Shown here: positions 25,005 through 37,440 of the stretch, piece after piece
How the letters are laid out: every line of letters begins with the position of its first letter
Numbering within the stretch: position 1 is the first letter of the stretch
NCBI GenBank assembly: GCA_027943335.1
Contig: BSBK01007738.1
Span: forward strand, 5,001 to 69,000
Source: Chamaecyparis obtusa
Taxonomy: Eukaryota > Streptophyta > Pinopsida > Cupressales > Cupressaceae
Reading direction: 5' to 3'
Length of the DNA stretch: 64,000 nt
The notes under the pieces: generated by a model
What the model was told of the DNA's origin: nothing
Database searches by the model: none
What the model saw: the letters and a program-made list of their open reading frames with translations, nothing else
Position numbers and translations under genes: made by a program

Positions 25005-25456
25005 TTAAACATACTTTATCTGATATGATGAATTGTTAATAGAGGTCTAATATGCAATGATCATGCTAGTAATATCAACAAATGTGAATCCAAACATTTC
25101 AAAATAGTGAATCGATATCCTTGAGCAAAAGCACCAATAACATCCAATAATGGAGATAAAGCACAAGCTAGGGAATGACACGAGTAGAATGTGGTCATTT
25201 CAGTGAGCATTCATGATCAAATAAAATGCAATGCATTTGAAATTTGCAATAGAATATGATGCCAGAGGCTTGAAAGATGTTTCCCGTCAAAGATACCAAT
25301 CAAAGATGAAGAAATCACATACCTTCTCTTGCACTTAGCTTTCATGAAGGAAGATTTGATAGCCAAATCTTCCTTGTACCACATGAAGAATATGCCATTG
25401 GTTTAGTTTAACATGTTATTATATCATATCAGATAAAGTATGTTTAAGAATTGTTG
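25005..25456. mobile_element. Foldback family F1, second copy, disrupted
   Basis: The same ACATACTTTATCTGATATGA end as F1 at 25012 and its inverse at 25424-25455, with the GGAAGATTTG/CAAATCTTCC core near 25350. Relative to the first copy it is inverted and contains inserted sequence (25070-25345). Confidence 0.65.
25070..25345 (+). repeat. Dispersed repeat family R2, copy 1
   Basis: About 275 bp shared with 28200-28450 (GTGAATCCAAACATTTCAAA, AGCACCAATAACATC, GTCATTTCAGxGAGCATTCA, AATGCAATGCATTTGAAATT, GAAGAAATCACATACCTTCT). A partial third copy lies at 28052-28165 and a partial inverted one near 24110-24170. Confidence 0.75.
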
Positions 25457-25640
25457 GTAAGGATACGAATAGTAGAGATTTTAGAAATATCCCTCTAATG
25501 GATTAGAAGTGGTTGGGGAAGTTGAGAGGAAATTTTTCAAGCATTCATGTTCACTTAGTAAATGCTTTGGAGAATACTGGTTTGACTGTCCATGTGTTAC
25601 TAGTGACTGGGATTCATTAAAGGATACAAAACCCTTCATT
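25440..25640 (+). repeat. Dispersed repeat family R1, copy 3 (inverted)
   Basis: Inverted copy of the family at 23493-23790, running directly into the LINE ORF region. Confidence 0.65.
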
Positions 25641-25648
25641 TTTAGTTA

Positions 25649-27030
25649 TTGTGTGTGGATTCATCCGCTTTAGCCAGGAAGATCAAGAAGATGGAGCAGG
25701 AGGACATTGTGTTAGAAGAAGTATTTAAAGATATATACATGTCCCCTATCCATGAAATTGAGACTATAGGTGATGAAGGCCACATTGAGGATGAGGGGGG
25801 GTCTAGGGAGGGGCATAAGATGAATTTGTCTTGAGAGAGGGGGGAGGAATTTTGGAAAATAGAACAATCAAGAAAAATAAATCTAAGTCTGAAAAGATAA
25901 ATACGGGAGGAAAGAGGATGAGAGGGAGAATAGAAAAGACCAAAGAAAGTTAAGATCTGGGAGAGACTTGTTCTCTCTTGGAAAGAAATGAAGCTCATAA
26001 AATGGAATTTTAGGGGTTGCAATGCCCCTAACTAGAGACATTTAATCAAAAAGTATTTCAAGACAAAACCTGATGTAGTATGTTTAATAGAAACTAAACT
26101 AGAACAAGAAGCAACAAAAAAGTTTTCAAGAGTTTGGAACAACATTTCAGAATCCATGAATAGTATGGGTAAGCTGACTTTCATTCTTGGTTATGACTTC
26201 AATGAAACATTGGATATGGTTAATAAGAAAGGGAGCAAGGGGACTATGAGTAGGATCCAATTTGATTTTCAGATCTTTGTCACCAAAAATGGATTGTGGA
26301 AAGTTAAAACCAAGATTGGGGTGTTTACTTGGATGAATAGGAGACATGGATTCTCACACATTGCAGAGAGATTGTACCATTTTTTTCTAGAAAGAGAATG
26401 GGGATCCCTCCCCTTGATTATTGAGGCAAAAATACTTCCCATGACCGGGTCCAATCACTTTCTAGATGCTTTATTTTTGTAGAAGGATTTGGTACCAATT
26501 TGATGCTCTTTGAAGATGGAGAAAATGTGTCTAAGAGAAGAATGAATCTAGAAAATGGTGGCAAACTATTGGAAGATTGTACTTGTTATTTAAGCAAATA
26601 TGGGGTTTTAATTGGTCAAAAAATTACAGTATATCAAGAATAAGCGGAAGTGTCAGAACCAAATTCTTTTCAAGGATATATTTGTGGAAAAAAACATTAG
26701 ATGAGTAGCTAGAGGTTTTAAAAAATAAGGTGATTCAGGAAGGTATGGATAAAATTGATTTCTTAACTGAAAAGGACTTGTAACAAAAATATGAGGAAAT
26801 TCTAGCCAGAGAAGAAATATATTCACACCAAAAATCTAGAGATAGTTGGTTGAAATATGAGGACTGCAATACAATGTTTTTCCATAGTTCAATTAAAGAA
26901 AGACTATTAATTAATACAATAGCTTCAATAAAGAATGAAGTTGGTGAACAGGTTGTGGAATCAGATGCAATCAACAAGTGGTAGAATTTTACTCATCACT
27001 ATGGTCATCATAGGATGGTGTGATATATAG
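25649..27030 (+). pseudogene. L1-type LINE ORF2 fragment (endonuclease and linker)
   Basis: A short ORF (25649-25833) starting MCVDSSALARKIKKMEQEDI looks like the end of the preceding ORF. ORF2 then starts at about 25987 as MKLIKWNFRGCNAPN, the usual plant LINE endonuclease opening, followed by KPDVVCLIETKLEQEA, an internal deletion, then GYDFNETLD, FTWMNRRHGFSHIAERL and the catalytic-type SNHF (SDHF in active copies). The linker follows with EEIYSHQKSRDSWLKYEDCN and FFHSSIKER. It stops before the reverse transcriptase domain. Stops and frameshifts occur throughout. Confidence 0.85.
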
Positions 27031-27060
27031 TAGAGAGCTATATAGGGATGGTTAATAGTG

Positions 27061-27756
27061 TTCCTTGAGGTAAGGGGGATTGTGAAAGACTTGTTATCAT
27101 TGTATTGTGTATTTCCAATATGTTTGGATGCAGGACATACTAGGAGAGTAAAGGATCACTCATTGATTACATGAGAACCCGGTTTTGAAGGGTCACTCGT
27201 TGAGGGGACAATCAAGGTCTTCATGTTGATAATGTTCCTTGAGGGAAGGGGGATTTTGAAAGACTTGTTATCATTGTATTGTGTATTTCCAATATGTTTA
27301 GATGTAGGGAAGGCTAGGAGAATGAAGGATAACTCACTAATTGCATGATAACCCAGTTTTGAAGGGTCACTGGTTGAGGGGATAGTCAAGGTCTGGATTT
27401 TGATAGTGTTCCTTGAGGGAAGGGAGATTGTGAAAGACTTTTTATCATTGTATTGTGTATTTTCAATATTTTTGGAGACATGGAAGACCAAGAGACTGAA
27501 GGATCAATCACTGATTTCATGATAACATGGTTTTGAAGGGTCACTAGTTGAGGGGACAGTCAAGGTCTGGATGTTGATAGTGTTCCTTGAGGGAAGGGGG
27601 ATTCTAAAAGACTTGTTATCATTGTATTATTTATTTCCAATATGTTTGGATGCAGGGCAGACCAGGAGAATGAAGGATCACTCACTAATTGCATGATAAC
27701 CATGTTTTGAAGGGTCACTAGTTGAGGGGATAGTCAAGGTCTGGATGACTAGGCCA
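27061..27756 (+). repeat. 174-bp minisatellite, four copies
   Basis: Units begin with TTCCTTGAGG at 27061, 27235, 27409 and 27583, exactly 174 bp apart. Each contains GTTATCATTGTATT, TTTCCAATATGTTT and GGGTCACT.GTTGAGGGGA. The last unit diverges after about 27750. A minus-strand frame crosses units 2-3 only because one unit lacks the TGA present in the other three, so it is not counted as coding. Confidence 0.95.
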
Positions 27757-28199
27757 TTCGAGGACCCTATTTATTTGTATTAATTGCTATTCAAATTGGA
27801 TGCATGGATTTATTGTGAATTATCAGCTAATATGTATCTTGCAACTCTGCATTCGTAAATCTTCATATGCTTCCCTAGGGTTGTAAGCCACTTAGGGATC
27901 AAAATAGAGAAAATAAATCAAAATCATTCTTTGTCCTATTTCCTTTTAACAAAGTCTCAACTATCAATAATACAATACATTTGATGCCCTAATCTATCAA
28001 TACAAATGGCACCTAGCTAGAACCTCATGGGCTGTCCATTTGATAACCACAATCAACATTTCAAAAAAATGGATATCCTTTATCATAAGCACCAATAACA
28101 TCAAATAATGGAGTTAAAGTATGGGCTAGGGCACGACACTAGTACAGTGTGGTCATTTCAATAAGCATCTTAGCAATATACAAAGGCATCATTAAAAGT

Positions 28200-28450
28200 G
28201 CCAATAATATCAACAAACGTGAATCCAAACATTTCAAAATAGTCAATCAATATCCTTGAGCACAAGCACCAATAACATCAAAAATAAAGATAAAGCACTT
28301 GGTAGGGCACAACACCAGTAGAATGCGGTCATTTCAGAGAGCATTCATGATCAAATAAAATGCAATGCATTTGAAATTTGTGATTGAATATGATGCCAAA
28401 GGCTCGAAAGATGAAGAAATCACATACCTTCTCTCGCGCTCAACTTTCGC
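28200..28450 (+). repeat. Dispersed repeat family R2, copy 2
   Basis: Direct copy of 25070-25345. It lacks about 25 bp present there near 25285. Confidence 0.75.
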
Positions 28451-31400
28451 TTGTTTTCTCCTGTTCCTTTTCTATGGCAATCGAAATAAAAATGATTTGG
28501 CGCTTCACTTTTTTTCTTATCTATACCCCGAAACTGTCAAAATTTTGATGGTCAATTTAACACCCATCAGAATACCGACACCATTTGGGCCTATTTAAAA
28601 AAAACAACAAATTCATTATAAAAAATTACTTGTCGGAAGTTTTTGTCAAAATTTGGCCCCAAATGTAGCAGTGACTTTGATAAAAATTAGGAGCTAGGTG
28701 ATCTAGCTTCTAATTTCCAAGATATGTTTCAAGAGCTACTGGTGTTTTTGGTTATAGTGTATATCTTTAAAATTTCTCATATGCATGCAAACTATCCTCT
28801 ATTGGTGAGAAATGGAAGCTATTTCAATTACTCAGTTAATGGATGTATTTGAGATTCTCATGATCATTTAGCTTAGGTAGGTTGGTCTTGTTTTTAATTT
28901 TTTATTTTCTCAAGGTGTGATTAAGCACAAGTATTCAGTTTGTTTGAAATTAGTGGTTTTTAGTGTGCTAGGAGTAATAAAGAAAACCTTGTTGTTACCA
29001 CTAATAGAGAAATAAATGAGTATCCATTGCATATAGCATGAATCTTAATTAGCTTCTCTACATCATAAATACTCACTCATTTCATCATCATTCATAATAA
29101 CAACATTATCAGCTAAGTTTTTAGTTTTTAGTACTAGAAAAGTTGTCGGACAACATCTTAATATCTCTATAAGATATGTTTCATGTGAAATAAGAAGATT
29201 GTTAGCTTATTATCCTGTATGGTAAAAATGCACTAAGCACAAGACAATGTTGTCCACTAACCTTATAGGCTTTCAATTTTAGTTTCAGTTTTCATTTGGT
29301 TGTTTATTTGAGTAAGTGTTTTTCAATTTTTAGTTTTGAGAGGGTTCTCAGTTTTTGAAGTCAGTGAAGACTTTGTGCCCAATGGAATACAAAAGGCAGC
29401 TAGTCTTATTTTGTTTAGCAGGAAAACCCCCCTTAGAAGTCACTAGAAATGTTACCAATTTTTTCTCACAACTGAAATTTGTAGAGTTGGTTATGTATGT
29501 TCAATTGTTATTAGGTTGTATTTTTAGGTTTTATTATATCATGTAGAACTAAAGGAAAGATCATTGAATAAAATGAATTAAATACTAATAAAAGAAGTGT
29601 TTCATTGATACTCCAGTCCAATTACATCTTAAAATTACAAGTATACTTTGCAATTTTGAATTTCTCTATTACATATAAACCACACAAGTCATGGAAACTA
29701 GTAAAACAAATAATATGAAAGGAAAGTACTAAATGAATAGTAATCAAAGCAGTAAGAGAAAGGATAGATCCACCATTTCTTGAGATGGTAGGTTGTTGAA
29801 TCTTGATGGTTGATGAAGAGTGAGTCCCATGTCCTTAAAGTGAACCCACTAGAAAGAAAGAAAAATATGGTCAGTTATGTGACTGGGAAATGGAGGACCT
29901 ACCATCATTCCTAATGAAATTATTAATATGAATTAAGAGTTTGAAAATGAAACATTAGAAAGGAAAAAAGTTAGAGCTTCGTATTTTTATCCAATTCATT
30001 CATGTAATGTGCAAGAACAGTGTGTAATTCTCATATATTTAAAAATGATATTTTTCAAACATAAAGGATATTGATTAATCATATGTTTTCGATATCAAAA
30101 GATGAAAATCAGCCAAAAGGAGACCATCTCTAATTGTATATAAAGGTATAATACAATCAAATAGAAATTGCATCTTTATCTTGGGAAAAAATATCAAATG
30201 TGGAAATAAAAATACAATAGAAAAGTATCATTATGTTATTATAATTGGAAAGGTCATAATCAATGTGAATGAAATAAATAGAGAAACACTTTTCACTAAG
30301 TTGAGAAACAAACACAGATATAATAGGTTAATTCTTATCACAACAATCAAAGAGAACATTGATAAAACCAAAGGACAATCATATATTTTATTTAGCTATG
30401 AAAATAAAAAAGGAAAAAGAATTGAGATCATTATATGAAAAGGTGCAAATATTATTACAATTTAAAATTACAAAAATGGATGTATCTATTGATTATACAA
30501 GGAGACACATGTTTTTTCATAAATTGAGGCCACAAGGGAATATCACACTATGTTATTCGATCAATGCTAGACATAGTTAAAGTAACATGAATAGAGAATT
30601 GTAGGACAAAACAACAATAAAATAGTGAACAATATATTAAAGTTAAGTGTAACCCGAGTATGTTATCAGAGAAAGGTAACAAGGCAATATAATGGTGAAG
30701 GTTAAGTCATATAAGTAGCATATTTTGGGGGTATGTTCCAATCATCATGAGTGTATCATCAAGTCAAAATTACAAATGCACTGTCAGTATATATTTTACA
30801 ATTTAATAATACTCATAGGTTCAACCAATGATAAATTCCTATGAATCAGATAAGAGAAGCTTAAAAATGAAACAAGTGTTACTACATATCTGAATATACT
30901 TGAAAATTCAAAGTATAAAGTACAAATACAACATAGTGTGAGGCCTCACCCTGACCCGTCACAACACTATTTTATATTTTTGATGGACATATCTTTTGAT
31001 ACTCTATTTTTTAATGTACTTAGATGATTACATTTCACGACATAGATTTGACCATGTTTTGATAATGATGCTTTTTCTTATGATATATTTTTACACTCAT
31101 TTTTAGGATGTATTTATATTTTCTGACTTATGATCCCTATCAGTGGATTTGATGAGCCTTGTTAAAAGTTTATGAGTTCTATGATGGAGGTTTATGTACA
31201 TTTTAATGATATATTAGGATAGACTAATCTAGATTATAATTCTAATTAAGATTGAATTACAGATTTATGATTAAACCTTATGGACATGTAAATTTTATGA
31301 TGCTTGAATTCTACATGTGCGTTATGAGCAAATTTTTTTAGATAGAAATTGGATTTTTGAATTTTGATTGATCAATGGTGAGTTATGTGATTTCAATTAT

Positions 31401-34058
31401 GGAAAAGGTTGCATGCATAAACATTGTTAATCAATTTAATTATTTATATGTATCATTTTATTGGACTACCAATATTCAAATTTAGTTGTGGAGGAAAGTT
31501 GACCGTAGAAACTGTAATCACCTAATATTGGACAAGATAAATCAAGTGAACAATCCAGGCAAAAATTAGAGCAATTGAATCAAATCAAAATTCAAATCAA
31601 GCCATAATTCAATTTAATAAAAAAACCAAAAGTCATAAATTCAACTTAAATTAATTAAAGCATGATAAATCAATCAATTGTGTAGTTAATATAATTAATT
31701 ACATAGTTCATTTAAATCAAATCTACCCATTCAAGGGGTACACATGGCTAAAGATATTAATTAAATTCAATTAATTAAATACTATTTTCCCTCAACCACC
31801 AAATGGGAGGAAAATTCATCAATCAATAGGATTTAAGGATTGAGCTCACGTGGATCAAGCCTAAATTGAATCTCAATCACTCACTTTGAGAGTTTATCTT
31901 GTCCACTCATTTTGTCCTTTGGTCCCAAGCTTTGAGGACAAAATATTTAAATGGTCTCCAAAGGTGGAACCATGGACTTAACCCTCACCTAATAATGATC
32001 AAATCGACCAAATCCCCTACTCTTGACAAAATCTACAAAAGAAAGGCATAATTGAATCAATAATCAACCACAAATATGAGAATGCCGTCAAACCTCTTGC
32101 AATTTATAGCTAGAAAGGTAAATCTAGGACTAATTAAGGCTAATTTCATTTGGAATTGAACTTTTTAGTTTCTTTGTCATTCATTCTCATTTTAGGACTA
32201 TCACTAATGGAATCTTGCTGAGAGCTTTCCATTAGCATCCCTAAATAGAGATCCATAGAGTTCTTAATTGTCATTTATTTGTTGAAATAGCTTATTCTTT
32301 GTGGTAATTTAGTTGATTTATTAATTTATTTTCAATACTAACCTTGTGAAGGTGCTTTCCTTAGCACACATAAACAAATTGGGGAATCACGATTAGGCCT
32401 ATGTGAAAATCAATGAAAGATAAGGTTTCATCTAATGAAGAGACAAAACCATGTTGTATCATATTTTATTCTTTATAAGTGGTATTTTGTGATTGTAATT
32501 ACTATTTAATTGTAAAATTTTGTTTATCCTATTATCATGCCATGTGTACATGCGAGGTGTAAACTTTGAAGTATCATTTGAGTCTTGTGTATGTGATTTT
32601 TTGGCATAAAAAGACCTTAGAGGGTAGGTTAGAATGTGACTCTTATCCCTAGGGTTAGCTTGTAGTGCTCCTATGTAAACCCTTAGTTAGGAAGCCTTAA
32701 TTTGAGTCAAATCATGTTGAACCCGAATGCAAACTTCAAGTAAGTTTTAGGAGGGTTAAATGAGCCCCTATGGTGTAGTTAGTGTCTTCTTTAGGTACCC
32801 CACTTGATGTACTATGGGTTGAGAGTTAAATTTTGGTCAATCTTGAGCCCATAAACTCATTCATGACCCATCTAAAGAGCCCCTCAAAGAAAGTTTCAAA
32901 ATTGGGGGTTTGGAAAAGAGGACAAGACCATTCCCGTTTCTCCATTTTTGGTATTCATCTCATTTATTATGGGAGACAAGAATGGAGAAAAAGTATTCAT
33001 AATCCATGCCTCATAATGATGGTTAGTTGTGAGTTTTGTAAGGGACCCATTTTAGTAGGAAGTTTGGGAAAAGTTTGGGTTGATCACCCATTCTCTATCT
33101 TTAGAGATTTCTAGAATTAGATAAGTGTTTTGGAAGGAGTAATGACTTGGACAAAAGGAAGCTCATCTTAAAATTATTTCCATAAGCTTGGATCTAGGTT
33201 GGTGATGCTCTCTATTTTTCTTTATGTTTTACATTTTTTTGTTGCATATGTGTTCAATATGGTAGTGAAAGTTATTTTGACCATGTAATCTAATTTAATG
33301 GATGTAGACCTTGAATGTATTGTTTTTTTCCCTTGTTTTGTATTGTGAATTTTGTGTAACGGATTCTCAAGGAACACTCACCCTTGGGAGGGAAGATTAA
33401 CCTTGGGGATGAAATTTTTTTGGAAAACTCTTGATTGTAGAGTCTCTCCTCATGGAGGAGAGAGATAAACATGGATGTATGGGCTCCATGATTCCATTTT
33501 GTTGTGTATACTTTTGGGGTTCATAAGGAATTTTGAGGGTTTATGTTTGAGAAGTAAAAATGTGGTTGTTTCTCTTGGGAGACATGAAATTTTATTATGG
33601 TTTGGATTCTCCTCATGAGTAGTTGGTCTACCTTCACCAAATATTTTTGGGTCATTTGGAGACGCATTGTGTGAGCCTTGGTTGGGTGAATTTTTTGTGA
33701 TATTATGTTTGTAAAACTATGTGTTTTGTGTTTGTGTGACCCATCTTACCTTGGCTCCCTAAGCTCTGGGCTGTCCTCTTAGAGCCCTAGGTTGGCAGGT
33801 GAGCCTCCATGGTCTAAAAGAAATTTAAAGTATATGTGAGACATTATATCAGTTATTATATTTTCACTGATGTCAACTAGTTTTGACTGTACTTATCATG
33901 ATAGTTGCAAACATATGCAAAAGGTAATATTGGTGAAGGAATGAGATATTAACATTAAGATGAAATGTATGAGTAAGATATGATTAAGGTATTCATTGGG
34001 AAACTTATTGATGAGTCTATGACATTATGATAGTGATGTGATTGTATTACATGATTTT
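28451..34058. other. AT-rich intergenic DNA, no gene recognised
   Basis: Short frames only, none resembling a known protein. A segment starting TGTGAGGCCTCACCCTGACC at 30937 looks like an LTR start, but no partner end, primer site or target duplication supports it. Confidence 0.45.
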
Positions 34059-35036
34059 GTTAAATGTTGAAGATTAAGAATGTACAAGTTAATGTGGTCT
34101 GTATATGAAGAACTTAGTATACACTGATTATATATAGTGTACACTAAGAAGGTGTAGTGTATAGCGAGTGCAGTATTAACCGAGTAGGAAGTCAATGACA
34201 CATCATGGTATTGACCGAGCGAGAGAAATAAGTAGATACATGTGATTGCTGACTTAAGATGCTGAGTTGGACGACTCTGGAAGATTGCGGGGATAAAGAT
34301 AAAGTTTGTCATAAAGATCTATGTTTATAAAAATTCAAAGAAGAACTGATGATGAATATTAAAACATGTTAAGGCACAAGTTTTGAGAAAGGTTTAATAG
34401 GAAAAATCAATGATGCAGATTAAGAGGAAAAATCTATAACTAAAAATAAAATGGTTTATCATGTCTATCTAAGGAGAAAAGAGATTCAAAATGATAAATG
34501 TGCATGAGGAAAAGATTGTATTCATGTGAAGCTAGCAAGACAGGTTGAAGTAAAAACCAAACAATTCTGTAGACTATATCGAGTGTCAAAAGGAGATAAT
34601 CAAACAAAACAGAGTTGGAGGAAGATAAAAATTGAAGATATTATGATGGCCAGAGGTATATTGAGCTTAACATTGATCTGAATATCTGCAAAGGAAGTTT
34701 CATTTGAATCAAGTCATCTACTGTTGTATTCTAACCATTTCCACAGACAAAATCTCTAAAACTGAGTGAGACTTAACAATATTTATTTATTTCTTTATGA
34801 AATTCAATGAATGTTGATTATTTTCTTGTTGACCAAAGTGAATGTATGGTCATAGAGAATTGTTAGGGATAAATCCTCTAACGAGTTCACACCTTAAAAT
34901 TTATTTTGTAACCTTTAATAGGGTTGAATCTTAACCGAGCTCACTTTAAAAGAGTGAAAACATTTTGGGTACCCGTCCCAGGTAGTTTTTCCCCTAATAG
35001 GATTTCCACTTTAAAAATCAAGTGTTAAATGTATAT

Positions 35037-35050
35037 GAATGTGATCTTTT
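35037..35050. repeat. 14-bp LINE target-site duplication (left)
   Basis: GAATGTGATCTTTT, repeated exactly at 37002-37015. Read in LINE orientation it begins AAAAGATC, as expected for L1-type target-primed insertion. Confidence 0.95.
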
Positions 35051-37001
35051 ATTTTTGATAGATAAAAGCAGCAAGAGGGTGTTAGCCCATGGTACAGAAG
35101 TAATAGAAGCACATTAACAACATATTAATAGCACTAGTCAAAGTATTTCATTAGCAGTTTGTCAGCAGAAAAACCAAAGTCTAATCTGCCTCTATCAAAA
35201 ACAAATAAAATAGTTATTTTCAAGAAAAAAAAAACCTAGAGTGTCTTAGGCAAAAAGTAGCACTCAAAATAATAGTATCATGCCACACAAGGCTAGACTA
35301 GGAACTAGACAGATTTTCCTTAAAATAGTAAAGCATCATAGAAAAACTAGGGCCAGCATGCCCAATAAAAAATAAAGACCTCATGATAGCAATAGAAGCT
35401 AATATCTCCTACCCAGATGTTTGGACATCAAGTCATAGCCCACTCCTTCTACAGGAACATGAAAAGGTCTTTGTTGTCTTTGTCAGCCTCTAGTTTACCA
35501 TGAGCCAACTTTTCCTACACATTGCAAAGGGTCACATCCGATGCACACATGACCTTAAGAGAAAACTTGTTAGTATCCATGATGCGGTTTTTGATGTCCT
35601 ACATTTCCTATTTGATGCCCAATATCTCATTGTCTAGTTCCAAGAACTTCATCTTAAGGGAGCCCTTAAGCATGTCATTACCATCTAGAGACATAGGGTT
35701 GTGCTTAGTACTGGGGGACTTGGTTTGGTGATCATGGGGGGAGGTCGAGGGTGAGGTCATTCTTCAGGGAATCTCCCTAGTTTGCTAGGGGTTCAGGGGG
35801 GAGTAGTGACAGTCCTGTGCGAGCTCAGGTGGTCATCTGAAGAGCCCTCGATCAACTCAGTGGAATGGGAAACATTATCCAAAGGGGACTTCTCCTTCAA
35901 GGCCGTTTCCCTGATTCTGGTTTTTCATCTCTCCTTAGCAATTCTATTTGAGCGATAGATAGAGCCACCCAAATCCACCTCTAACTTGACCTGGCTATCC
36001 AAAATCCTTCATTTCTTGGGCTTCCTTTCAGTCTCAGGGGTACTGTCCATCTCCTTCAAATCTTTAGCATCTAAGCACTCAAAAACATGGGATTCTTCAA
36101 GGTTCTCCACCTTTTTAAAATGTTTTTTCATGCATATTTTGTGGCTTTTTCCTTCTTTAGGGACTAGGTTTGTTTCCAGGATTTCCTTAAGGGAGGTCGA
36201 TTGGGTGGGATTGTCATTTTTCAAAGGAGAATCCTCCTGGGCGACCTCTTGGATAATAGGGGGAGCTTGGGGAGGAGGGAAAAAGGCCTTATAGAAGTTA
36301 TAAAGATAGAGCAGGAGGCCCTGGTGGAAAATAGGCATTGGCTTTTCAGAGTTTTCCCTAATATCGAGAATATTACTTTCAATAGAATGAAGGAGGTAAA
36401 AGGGAATGGATATGAGATCCTTATTCCTGGTATGATTGAGGAAAGACAAATGGTAATAGTAGAACACTATAAATTTACTTTCCAGGGTGAAATACTTCAT
36501 CACAATGAGGCACATCTTGGGCTAGAACTCTAGGAGCTCCTCACGGTTGAAGCCTCCAGACTTCTTCACGGGAATCTCCACTGCCTTGAAGAATTGGTTG
36601 AGGCTGGTTAGGTCTGGTGTCCTGCTCATTTTTTTATATTTTCTTCCCTTGAGTGAGAGCCATGTGGGCTTAGCAATAACTTCCTTGTTAATCTAGAAGT
36701 GAATACCTCCAATAGAAACTTTCCTATTGTTCAAGGAAGACACGAACTACTTGGATAATTTCTCATCATGTCCTCCCTTCATACACTCCATGAAACCCTA
36801 GATACCACTTTCCTTATAGTAGTGGGTCAGCAGAGGGTCAGAAGTGAATGCCTCATCAATCTTATCAGGTTCAATTCATAAAGTATTGCCTCCCATGTCA
36901 ATAATCTCCTTATCTTGCGCAAAATTTTCCTGAGAATCGCAACACCAAGCTTCGTGAAATAGAGCATAAAACCGGTTGTTTTGATTTAACCATTTAAAGG
37001 G
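35051..37001 (-). mobile_element. ORF1-only LINE-like element, copy 2
   Basis: A minus-strand insertion inside an LTR, bracketed by a perfect 14-bp duplication and ending at its 3' side in TATCAAAAAT. It contains a gag/ORF1-like frame (see 36009-36515), a coiled-coil-like stretch (LELDNEILGI, DTNKFSLKVM, EKLAHGKLEADKDNKDL, about 35460-35660) and a short 3' untranslated region. No endonuclease or RT sequence lies between the ORF and the tail, so this ~1.95-kb unit probably moved by using another LINE's enzymes. Confidence 0.85.
36009..36515 (-). pseudogene. ORF1-type protein of the LINE-like element
   Basis: Open for 168 residues from MCLIVMKYFTLESKF. Upstream in the same orientation the reading continues with stops through SLKGRKYKKMSRTPDLTSL, KKSGGFNREELLEF and DKIDEAFTSDPLLTHYYKES, so the original protein started well before this Met. 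The visible part has an aromatic-rich patch (VFYYYHLSFLNHTRNKDLIS), a proline-rich linker (FPPPQAPPI) and a basic C-terminal stretch. No RNA-binding or zinc motif can be named. Homologous frames occur in copy 1 at 2749-3079. Confidence 0.6.
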
Positions 37002-37015
37002 GAATGTGATCTTTT
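37002..37015. repeat. 14-bp LINE target-site duplication (right)
   Basis: Exact copy of 35037-35050. Beyond it the interrupted LTR resumes. Confidence 0.95.
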
Positions 37016-37229
37016 GTTATTTTACCTTACACATTACATTTACTAATTTGATTGGTATGTACTAGATGATTTATTTGACCATCAATTAATAAATAAAAAA
37101 GTCACTGACAAGTTTTAGTGAGCTGTTTAGTTTAGTTGTTGAAGTTTGTTTTATACATCTAAGAGAGAATTGGGTTGGTAGGATAACTAGAATTAACTGA
37201 TGCACCCACCCTCTCAGTTATCTAACAAT

Positions 37230-37241
37230 TGGTATCAGAGC
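37230..37241 (+). promoter_or_regulatory. Primer-binding site, tRNA-iMet
   Basis: TGGTATCAGAGC, complementary to the 3' end of plant initiator methionine tRNA, two bases after the LTR end. Confidence 0.9.
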
Positions 37242-37290
37242 TCTGGTTCTTGAAAGAAAATTTGGAAGGACTTAAGTTAAAGATCACAAG

Positions 37291-37387
37291 ATGTATAAGA
37301 GAGAGCTATTGAAGCTTAACAAAGATAATTTATCAACATGACAAAGAAGAATGAAGCTATATCTATCAAGGATTGGAGATTCCCAAA
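37291..37387 (+). pseudogene. Copia gag, N-terminal fragment
   Basis: From ATG at 37291 the frame reads MYKRELLKLNKDNLST, a TGA where Trp is expected, then QRRMKLYLSRIGDS. This is the usual opening of copia-type gag. It ends in an AAAT/CA microsatellite at 37385 and nothing further of the element follows. Confidence 0.75.
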
Positions 37388-37440
37388 TAAATAAATAAAT
37401 AAATAAATAAATAGTCACACACACACACACACACACACAC
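37385..37440 (+). repeat. (AAAT)7 and (CA)13 microsatellites
   Basis: Two adjacent pure runs separated by GT. They mark the breakpoint of the copia fragment. Confidence 0.95.

Larger units (their letters stand above)
34059..37227 (+). mobile_element. 5' LTR of a copia-type element, split by a LINE
   Basis: The LTR starts TGTTAAATG and ends CTAACA, giving TGTTA/TAACA inverted ends, and is followed by a perfect tRNA-Met primer site. Without the inserted LINE it is about 1.2 kb. GGGTACCCGTCCC...TAGTTTTTCCCC near 34970 and CACCCTCTCAGTT before the end match the layout of the LTR at 7167-8139. The start could be 6 bp further right (TGTTGAAG). Confidence 0.75.

Noticed and set aside
27156..27491. 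111-residue ORF in the minisatellite
   Set aside because: It is open only because one unit lost a TGA that the other three keep.
30937..33809. TGTGAGGCCTCACC...GGTGAGCCTCCA as an LTR
   Set aside because: The ends are loosely inverted, but flanks (CATAG, TGGTC) do not match and no primer site or polypurine tract follows.
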